A stretch of DNA of 64,000 nt from Xenopus tropicalis. Lineage: Eukaryota > Chordata > Amphibia > Anura > Pipidae. This document shows positions 61,557-64,000 of the stretch, piece after piece. A model generated the notes under the pieces. That model had not been told where the DNA came from. It was given only the letters and a program-made list of their open reading frames with translations, and searched no databases. Within the stretch, counting starts at the first letter, position 1. Every line of letters begins with the position of its first letter. The position numbers and the translations under genes were made by a program. Where the stretch lies: NCBI RefSeq assembly GCF_000004195.4, contig NC_030684.2, forward strand, positions 68,617,392 through 68,681,391, in the 5' to 3' direction.

Positions 61557-63271
61557 TATGGGATTAGTTTTAATGGGCAGGGACTATTATTGGTGGTGCA
61601 GAAAGCCATTGACTTGTGGTAGTTACCTTTATGAATGCTAATAGGGTAAGAAGGCCTGTGGCACATGGGGTGTTTTATCTGTGCCATGCCTAGGTGTGAA
61701 AGGCCGTGGTCAAAATCCAAACTCCTTTCCCTGTCACTGCTTTACCCATACCTGTATTGGTAATGCACTGCTGAGGTATGGTGGCCTGCCTTGTGCCCTC
61801 AAGAATGGTGGCTTGTCTTGTACCCTTAAGTATGGTGGTCTGCCTTGTGCCCTCCATTATGATGGTCTGCCTTGTGCCCTCCAGTGTGGTGGTCTGCCTT
61901 GTGCCCTCCATTATGATGGGTCTGCCTTGTGCATTCCAGTGTGGTGGTCTGCCTTGTCCCTCCAGTATGATGGTCTGCCTTGTGCCCTTCAGTGTGGTGG
62001 TCTGCATTATGATAATTTCTAAAGTTTCTTTCTACACAGCTTTGCAAATTGATATTAAGATGTTACATTTAAAGGAATACTCTCATGGGAATACAAGTTT
62101 TTTTCAAAACATATCAGTTATTAGAGCTTCTCCAGCAGAATCCTGCATTGAAATTTGATTTAAAAAAACAAACAAACATTTTTTTATATTTCATTTTAAG
62201 TTTCATATGGGGCTAGCCATGTTCTTAATTTCTCATGGTGCTACAGCCCTGTGACTTGTGCTCAGATAAACTTCACTCACACTTTACTGCTCAATAGTAA
62301 GAAATCCAAGTCTGCCTTGGGACTCCTCCAGTTACATGGGAGTAGGAGAAACAATAGGTTACCTGACAGCAGTTCTACTGTGTAGCTCTGGCTCCTTCTG
62401 AAAGCTCAGACTCTGAAAGCGTAATGCACTGGGGCTGCCTACACACCAATATTATAACTAAACAAAATACATTTGTTGGTTCAAGAATAACATTTTAAAT
62501 AGTAGAGTGAGTTATAAGCTATGTAAACAGTGTAATTTTAAATATAAAATCATGACACAATCCCTTTAACAACAAAAGCACTCTTTTTCAGATTACGAAA
62601 AAATATTCACTCTCCTTGAGGAAGTGCAAGGATCACCTGAAGTACAGAAAACCTTTATTGAATTTACTATCAAAGAAGCCGCAAGGTTGGTAAATGGATG
62701 AAGCTTTGTTGTTGTTATACATTTTTCTAAATGTTTCTATACACTTCTAATTAAAAATGGATTCTTGTTTTTTTTAGCTTTTGTATATACTCATTTACTG
62801 GTGTTATTTTATTAGGCACTCTAATCTCAAAACACTTTCTTTATTATGCCCAGTACAGGAGAATACTTTAGGTAGATTGACATTTATTATTCTCATCCTG
62901 TACATCCATGAGTGAAGTTAGTTGACTTTGGCAGATGTTTCAAAGATCACTTGTGGACACTTGCTTTTCCTTTTATTTTAGACAGTTTCTAAGTTATGTC
63001 AGGTTACAAGAAGAATCTAGTACACCCACAATTTTACTTGGATAACCAAACTCCTTTATGTGTAGTCAGCTGCAAATAAATATTCCGAAGTGGGAAAAGA
63101 AGTGTATTTGGGTCTTTTTTTTTTTTTAAACTTATTGACCTTTTCTAATATGTTTTCATTTTGCTCTACAGGTTTAAAAAACGAGTCTTAATTCAGCACC
63201 TAGAAAGAGTTTTATCCAATGTGGATTACAGTGGTTTGCCAAACAGCTTAAATCATATCAACAGCAGATAA
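34130..63271 (+). CDS. INTS6L: Integrator complex subunit 6-like (INTS6L/DDX26B), complete, 18 coding exons, 896 aa
   Basis: INTS6-type proteins are subunits of the nuclear Integrator complex, which cleaves snRNA 3' ends and attenuates RNA polymerase II near promoters; INTS6 links Integrator to PP2A. Despite the old name DDX26B, no helicase motifs are present. Exons: 34130-34240, 34370-34447, 47115-47264, 47600-47689, 48234-48417, 48667-48795, 50635-50798, 51275-51427, 53898-54030, 55246-55340, 56427-56537, 57765-57980, 58270-58393, 58544-58686, 59463-59700, 60993-61370, 62592-62685, 63172-63271. All introns are GT-AG and all phases join. The N-terminal VWA domain has a MIDAS motif (D9, S11, S13 in LIDTSAS; D130 in TITDG). 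The C-terminal INTS6-type domain is at about 815-885. The INTS6L paralogue, not INTS6, is indicated by [19 protein letters not shown] and [11 protein letters not shown]. An in-frame stop lies 13 bases upstream of the ATG, and A is at -3. Confidence 0.95.
34370..34447 (+). CDS. INTS6L: INTS6L coding exon 2 (residues 38-63)
   Basis: Encodes [20 protein letters not shown] and PPYCIK. Acceptor ccccgcag, donor GTAAAC, phase 0. Only 129 bases separate it from exon 1. Confidence 0.95.
34448..37994. other. INTS6L intron 2, first part
   Basis: The CpG-rich zone continues to about 34,760. It holds a second YY1-like word 'gaagatggcggacatctt' at 34,667-34,684. A one-ended T2-like start 'ttaaaggggcactaagcc' occurs near 35,050. 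The segment 35,600-35,840 matches the right half of the 42,134-42,559 MITE ('gcaaagttgcttagaattatg'). No further gene is seen. Confidence 0.5.
37995..38326. mobile_element. Inverted-repeat MITE ('aaggtggccatacacgg' ends)
   Basis: The left end 'aaggtggccatacac' and the right end 'gtgtatggtcatctt' are inverted with one or two mismatches. The interior shares words with 29,371-30,080. Non-coding. No clear target duplication. Confidence 0.7.
38560..38900 (-). pseudogene. Ancient CR1-type LINE reverse transcriptase scrap
   Basis: On the minus strand, 38,890-38,740 reads '[20 protein letters not shown]' and then a decayed motif A region ([11 protein letters not shown] with stops). It corresponds to 'QHGFMRNRSCQTNLVAFYEE' and DFAKAF in the fresher copy at 24.6-25.9 kb. 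It lies inside INTS6L intron 2. Confidence 0.65.
38901..40116. other. INTS6L intron 2, unclassified
   Basis: A poly-T tract near 39,477-39,494 and a poly-A near 39,560-39,578. No gene or clear element. Confidence 0.45.
40117..40427. mobile_element. 'gggattatccagaaagctc...tacctgta' MITE, worn copy
   Basis: It matches 49,722-50,053 and 52,526-52,850 in order: 'ttatccagaaagctc', 'agatataattg', 'ttattggagacaagacaatc', 'ttattgggttta' and the 'ggataactgatcccatacctgta' end. Confidence 0.7.
40463..41099. mobile_element. T2-type MITE (TTAAAGGACATGTAAACC ends), 637 bp
   Basis: The start 'ttaaaggacatgtaaacc' and the end 'ctttacatgtcctttaa' are inverted around TTAA. A short TG run is inside ('gtgtgtgtgtgt' near 40,883). 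Non-coding, in INTS6L intron 2. Confidence 0.8.
41713..42137. mobile_element. T2-type MITE (TTAAAGGAACAGTAACACC ends)
   Basis: The start 'ttaaaggaacagtaacacc' and the end 'ggtgttactgttcctttaa' are perfect inverse complements. A sister copy is at 44,542-44,960. The TTAA at 42,134-42,137 is shared with the next element. Confidence 0.85.
42134..42559. mobile_element. T2-type MITE (TTAAAGGACATATCAACCCC ends)
   Basis: The start 'ttaaaggacatatcaacccc' and the end 'ggggttgacatgtcctttaa' are inverted with one mismatch. It abuts the previous MITE at a shared TTAA. Confidence 0.85.
42811..42919. repeat. Short T2-like element, possibly deleted internally
   Basis: 'ttaaaggggaactaaacc' begins and 'acatccctttaa' ends it, but the inner ends do not match well. 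It may be two fused halves. Confidence 0.4.
43351..43526. mobile_element. 'agggctctggcacac' MITE, copy 1
   Basis: Ends 'agggttctggcccac' and 'atgtgccagagccct' are inverted. Inside, 'atcccaccggcgattta' pairs with 'gctggtgggat', and the end half carries 'ggggagatttgtcgcgggcgac'. It is one of a clustered family (see 43,636; 45,052; 45,261; 45,755; 54,358; 54,941). Confidence 0.8.
43636..43960. mobile_element. 'agggctctggcacac' MITE, copy 2, long form
   Basis: The start 'taagggctctggcacacggg' and the end 'cccgtgtgccagagccct' are perfect inverse complements. It contains repeated GTCGCCCGCGAC hairpin words at both ends and paired 'catcccaccggc...gccggtgggatg' blocks in the middle, apparently two internal units. 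Confidence 0.85.
44542..44960. mobile_element. T2-type MITE, sister of 41,713-42,137
   Basis: Same ends (ttaaaggaacagtaacacc and its inverse) and the same interior, e.g. 'gcagataacagataaaacac' and 'cttgaatggctgccc'. Confidence 0.85.
45052..45197. mobile_element. 'agggctctggcacac' MITE, copy 3, right end lost
   Basis: Starts 'taagggctctggcacacggg' and carries the usual interior to 'gcgcaggcgatttcggc', where homology stops. The second half is absent. Confidence 0.75.
45261..45515. mobile_element. 'agggctgtggcacac' MITE, copy 4, with edge duplication
   Basis: Starts 'taagggctgtggcacacg'. The right end is duplicated: 'gtgtgccacagtcctaacaagt' (45,471-45,492) is followed at once by 'gtgtgccacagccctaacaagt' (45,498-45,519). 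Confidence 0.75.
45755..45931. mobile_element. 'agggcagtggcacac' MITE, copy 5
   Basis: The start 'tttagggcagtggcacac' and the end 'gtgtgccactgccctta' are inverted. The variant 'gcagtggc' occurs at both ends as a matched change relative to 'gctctggc' in other copies. Confidence 0.8.
46357..46700. mobile_element. Inverted-repeat MITE (AAGGTGGCCATACACG), 344 bp
   Basis: The ends 'aaggtggccatacacg' and 'cgtgtatggccacctt' are exact inverse complements. The interior has further hairpins: 'cgtacgataatcgg', 'cgatatcgcagg...gctgatatcg' and 'gctgaatcggcag...ctgccgattcagc'. No target duplication is obvious. Confidence 0.85.
46705..46975. repeat. Inverted-repeat sequence of unknown family
   Basis: 'aatgccacacaaagcac' and 'gtgcacttgcc', plus a second half 'tttggcacatggggct...agccccgtgtggcac', suggest two short elements of a 'gccacac' type side by side. 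Boundaries are uncertain. Confidence 0.45.
47115..47264 (+). CDS. INTS6L: INTS6L coding exon 3 (residues 64-113)
   Basis: Encodes [18 protein letters not shown] through SGIDNYGQ. Follows a 12.7 kb intron; acceptor attttaag, donor GTACGA, phase 0. Confidence 0.95.
47600..47689 (+). CDS. INTS6L: INTS6L coding exon 4 (residues 114-143)
   Basis: Encodes [20 protein letters not shown] onward, including the VWA aspartate D130. Phase 0. Confidence 0.95.
48234..48417 (+). CDS. INTS6L: INTS6L coding exon 5 (residues 144-205)
   Basis: Encodes [20 protein letters not shown] to EVTGG. The last Gly codon is split (phase 1) with donor GTGTGT. Confidence 0.93.
48667..48795 (+). CDS. INTS6L: INTS6L coding exon 6 (residues 205-248)
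   Basis: Encodes [20 protein letters not shown] to PNSE, ending in phase 1. The RSYCVRTQ text is diagnostic of the INTS6L paralogue. Confidence 0.93.
49722..50053. mobile_element. 'tacaggtataggaccc...tacctgta' MITE
   Basis: Terminal 'tacaggtat' and 'atacctgta' are inverted. Next to them, 'cattatccagaatgctcggg' and 'gagctttctggataatgggt' extend the inverted match. Related copies are at 40,117, 52,526 and (fragments) 24,325 and 53,575. In INTS6L intron 6. Confidence 0.8.
50166..50514. repeat. Worn MITE ('aagctggacatacacgc' family)
   Basis: 'aagctggacatacac' at the left and 'gtgtatatccaatt' at the right are roughly inverted. The interior 'gtaggtcattgtaggtgacctac' is a small palindrome. Likely a relative of 46,357-46,700. 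Confidence 0.5.
50635..50798 (+). CDS. INTS6L: INTS6L coding exon 7 (residues 248-302)
   Basis: Encodes [20 protein letters not shown] to DQNSPTL. Acceptor after a T-rich tract and 'ctctag'; donor GTAAGT. Confidence 0.93.
51275..51427 (+). CDS. INTS6L: INTS6L coding exon 8 (residues 303-353)
   Basis: Encodes [20 protein letters not shown] to SPHTCWQ. Contains a CxxC-like FSCLDCE that is conserved in the family. Phase 0 at both ends. Confidence 0.95.
51983..52454. mobile_element. Inverted-repeat MITE in INTS6L intron 8
   Basis: Arms such as 'gatcagcactgctaaaactctc' (near 52,060) and 'gagttttagcagtgctgatc' (near 52,307) are inverted, and the outer parts ('aaataaacattattttt'/'aaaaatgttttttc') follow. 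It is bounded by TTAA at 51,983 and 52,451, so it may be T2-like, although the TIR tips are diverged. Confidence 0.6.
52526..52850. mobile_element. 'tacaggtatgggatccctta...tacctgta' MITE
   Basis: Ends 'tacaggtatgggatcccttatcc' (52,526-52,548) and 'ggataacgggtcctatacctgta' are inverted. Same family as 49,722-50,053, in the opposite orientation by interior words. Confidence 0.8.
53046..53407. mobile_element. T2-type hairpin MITE, copy 3
   Basis: The start 'ttaaaggggaaggaaaggc' and the end 'gcttttccttctcctttaa' are inverted. It has the same inner words as copies 1 and 2 ('caagtgacttgaatcgcttacc' with 'ggtaagcgattcaagtcacttg'). The left arm is shorter because part of the first 'ggtgcc' block is missing. 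Confidence 0.85.
53575..53640. repeat. Right-end fragment of the 'tatccagaa...tacctgta' family
   Basis: 'ccagagctttctggataaca' and 'ccagataagagatcccatg' match the end of 49,722-50,053. One end only. Confidence 0.55.
53898..54030 (+). CDS. INTS6L: INTS6L coding exon 9 (residues 354-398)
   Basis: Encodes [20 protein letters not shown] to YPVLLPLL, ending in phase 1 at a GTAAGT donor. Confidence 0.95.
54358..54755. mobile_element. 'ggcacac...agattagtcgcc' MITE split by another element
   Basis: The left arm (54,358-54,470: 'gagactaatctccgcagaat', 'accatggcaataatgtaaat') pairs as an inverted repeat with the right arm (54,700-54,748: 'tggcgattgacattattgcc', 'tgggagattag'). The 54,479-54,645 insert separates them from each other. 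Confidence 0.65.
54479..54645. mobile_element. Small nested MITE ('cttaggggtatgtataaatatcacc')
   Basis: Left words 'aaatatcaccagtgatgttgcc' and right words 'gggcaacatcaccagagatattt' are inverted. The outer tips 'ttaggggt' and 'accccctag' also match. It contains 'gattggttgctatgggcaac'. It lies inside the MITE at 54,358-54,755. Confidence 0.65.
54941..55136. mobile_element. 'agggctgtggcacat' MITE, copy 7
   Basis: The start 'taagggctgtggcacatggg' and the end 'cccatctgccacagccctaa' are inverted, with the usual 'gagattagttgcctgcgaca' and 'cgccggtgggatggc' interior. It lies in INTS6L intron 9, just upstream of exon 10. Confidence 0.8.
55246..55340 (+). CDS. INTS6L: INTS6L coding exon 10 (residues 398-429)
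   Basis: Encodes [20 protein letters not shown] to PPYFLM. Acceptor tttcttgcag, donor GTATGT. Confidence 0.95.
56060..56335. repeat. L2-type LINE 3' tail fragment
   Basis: The words 'gtctctgccccagaggagct', 'tacaatctaaggtccctgtc', 'ggtcaatttagtcagaagcc' and 'caaactccttgcaggtagtg' are those of the widespread L2-type 3' tail seen in many vertebrate genomes. The related 'gccccgtagagcttacaatct' occurs at about 2,205. In INTS6L intron 10. Confidence 0.6.
56427..56537 (+). CDS. INTS6L: INTS6L coding exon 11 (residues 430-466)
   Basis: Encodes [20 protein letters not shown] to KKLSQQ, phase 0 at both ends. Confidence 0.95.
57765..57980 (+). CDS. INTS6L: INTS6L coding exon 12 (residues 467-538)
   Basis: Encodes [20 protein letters not shown] to GFQVGLLNK, phase 0 at both ends. 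Confidence 0.95.
58270..58393 (+). CDS. INTS6L: INTS6L coding exon 13 (residues 539-580)
   Basis: Encodes [20 protein letters not shown] to LIVGQDE, ending in phase 1. Confidence 0.95.
58544..58686 (+). CDS. INTS6L: INTS6L coding exon 14 (residues 580-627)
   Basis: Encodes [20 protein letters not shown] to NPFKQDKK. Acceptor follows a long T tract ending 'aag'. Confidence 0.95.
59463..59700 (+). CDS. INTS6L: INTS6L coding exon 15 (residues 628-707)
   Basis: Encodes [20 protein letters not shown], a basic [14 protein letters not shown] segment (possible nuclear-localisation signal) and a Pro-rich stretch to PIPVHK. Ends in phase 1. Confidence 0.95.
60993..61370 (+). CDS. INTS6L: INTS6L coding exon 16 (residues 707-833)
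   Basis: Encodes the acidic, divergent linker ([12 protein letters not shown]...) and the start of the conserved C-terminal block ([13 protein letters not shown]). Ends in phase 1 at GTAAGT. Confidence 0.92.
61526..61550. repeat. Poly-T tract, 25 bases
   Basis: An uninterrupted T run in INTS6L intron 16. Confidence 0.9.
61777..62013. repeat. Minisatellite, 27-bp unit, about 9 copies
   Basis: The unit 'ggtctgccttgtgccctcc' plus 'attatgat' (or 'agtgtggt') repeats every 27 bases, with two alternating tails. Because 27 is divisible by three, all frames stay open and give repetitive pseudo-proteins on both strands. It lies in INTS6L intron 16 and is not an exon: no conserved protein text, no flanking splice logic. 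Confidence 0.85.
62069..62569. mobile_element. T2-type MITE (TTAAAGGAATACTCTCATGGG ends), 501 bp
   Basis: The start 'ttaaaggaatactctcatgg' and the end 'tcatgacacaatccctttaa' are a worn inverted pair around TTAA. It ends only 22 bases before INTS6L exon 17. Confidence 0.75.
62592..62685 (+). CDS. INTS6L: INTS6L coding exon 17 (residues 833-864)
   Basis: Encodes [20 protein letters not shown] to IKEAA, core of the INTS6 C-terminal domain. Donor GTTGGT is weaker than the others. Confidence 0.9.
63172..63271 (+). CDS. INTS6L: INTS6L coding exon 18 (residues 864-896 and stop)
   Basis: Encodes [20 protein letters not shown] to NHINSR, ending in TAA at 63,269-63,271. Confidence 0.93.
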
Positions 63272-64000
63272 CACTGTACCTGGATGATAATGAGGCCCAG
63301 GGATGAGTTTGCTGTCGCAGAAGGAAGATGACACGGTGACCTCCTTCAACACCTTGCACCTCGGGACACTTTCTGGCCAGAGACAGAGGGCAAGAGGCAG
63401 AGTAAACAGATTAAGAAGTTGAGCTCTAAGCTTCAGGACTTGCTATGAACTGTGAGGCTTTTTCTGTGTGGAGGGTGCCGCCCGCTGACCAGGCTGGAGA
63501 AAAAAAACCCTTGGTGGCCCTCCTACAGGTGATGAGCTTACTCATTTCTCAGTACAGATCATGCCTATGCTGTAGAGAGAATTTGAGGGAGCGAGAGACA
63601 AACTCAATCTTTTGGGACAGGGCAGAGTGCACCATCTGCTGGGCTGAGGTGCCAGCCGCGCATGGTGCATTTGTGAGTGCATGAGGTAGCTTGTCCCTTT
63701 GACCTTCTCAGAATAGCCATTCTGTATTCAGGACAGTTGAAGACAGCCCTTTGACTGTATCCCTCACTGTAGGCCACTAAACAATCTACCTCAGACTCTC
63801 TTCTGTTTTGTCTGCAGACTTTAAGAAAGTGCACCTGAGACCCCCAGGTCCCCGACTTCTTTCATCCTGTGAGCAGGACGGAGACTCGTCAGGTGGCATT
63901 GCACTCGCTGTGCTTTGGAAGCACTAGAAAAGGAAAAGATTTTTTTTTTATAATATGTACTTTTAATGTTCATACAGAGAAAAAAAAATATTTTGAAAAC
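63272..64000 (+). other. INTS6L: INTS6L 3' UTR (partial, continues beyond the window)
   Basis: Follows the TAA stop without a splice donor or obvious repeat. No AATAAA was found before the window end, so the polyadenylation site lies beyond 64,000. The end is AT-rich. Confidence 0.7.

Noticed and set aside
61681..62158. Open frames with repetitive Cys/Leu/Val or Thr/Arg text on both strands
   Set aside because: They are produced by the 27-bp minisatellite and have no independent coding evidence.
34130..63271. Identification as INTS6 rather than INTS6L
   Set aside because: Diagnostic text such as [19 protein letters not shown] and [11 protein letters not shown] matches my knowledge of INTS6L better. 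This rests on memory of the family, so a tree would be the formal test.
1..64000. A new multi-gene defence, biosynthetic or mobile system
   Set aside because: The only host protein-coding gene I can support is INTS6L. All other long frames belong to LINEs or repeats, so nothing supports a novel gene system.

Overview
The window is vertebrate nuclear DNA, most likely from a clawed frog (Xenopus; I cannot separate X. laevis from X. tropicalis). Two things point there. There is one multi-exon gene of ordinary vertebrate structure (GT-AG introns, CpG-rich promoter). It sits in DNA packed with short inverted-repeat transposons whose ends (TTAAAGG...CCTTTAA) match the T2-type MITE families known from Xenopus. 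There are no bacterial operons, CRISPR arrays or phage genes.

The gene is a complete INTS6L (Integrator subunit 6-like, also called DDX26B) on the + strand. I place 18 coding exons between 34,130 and 63,271. All junctions are GT-AG, every phase joins, and the product is 896 residues with no internal stop. Intron 1 is only 129 bases, while intron 2 is 12.7 kb and is filled with transposons. The upstream region (33,600-34,130) carries CCAAT, GC-box and YY1-like motifs. The 3' UTR starts at 63,272 and runs off the window.

The left half (1-33,600) has no protein-coding host gene that I can support. It holds a nearly full-length L1-type LINE on the minus strand (11,614-17,329), flanked by a perfect 15-base target duplication. 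That LINE has an intact ORF1 and an ORF2 broken by two homopolymer frameshifts. There are also three shorter L1 3' pieces, two CR1-type fragments (one at 38.6 kb inside INTS6L intron 2), two L2-type LINE fragments, and many MITEs. Around 1.04-1.23 kb there is a CpG-rich patch with a CRE (TGACGTCA), a CTG run and a good minus-strand splice donor. It could be the first exon and promoter of a divergent neighbour.

The repeat layer records its own history. A giant palindromic MITE at 4.9 kb can be dated against an empty-site copy of its host repeat at 31.6-32.1 kb. A hAT-type MITE at 41.6-42.6 kb was split by two T2 MITEs that share one TTAA. Another MITE at 54.4-54.75 kb is split by a second element. 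A family of MITEs beginning GGGCTCTGGCACACGGGGAG is clustered between 43.3 and 55.1 kb, inside INTS6L introns 2 and 9.

I found no convincing novel multi-gene system. The most interesting signals are structural: palindromes built from smaller hairpins whose base changes recur in nearly every arm, nested insertions, and minisatellites.
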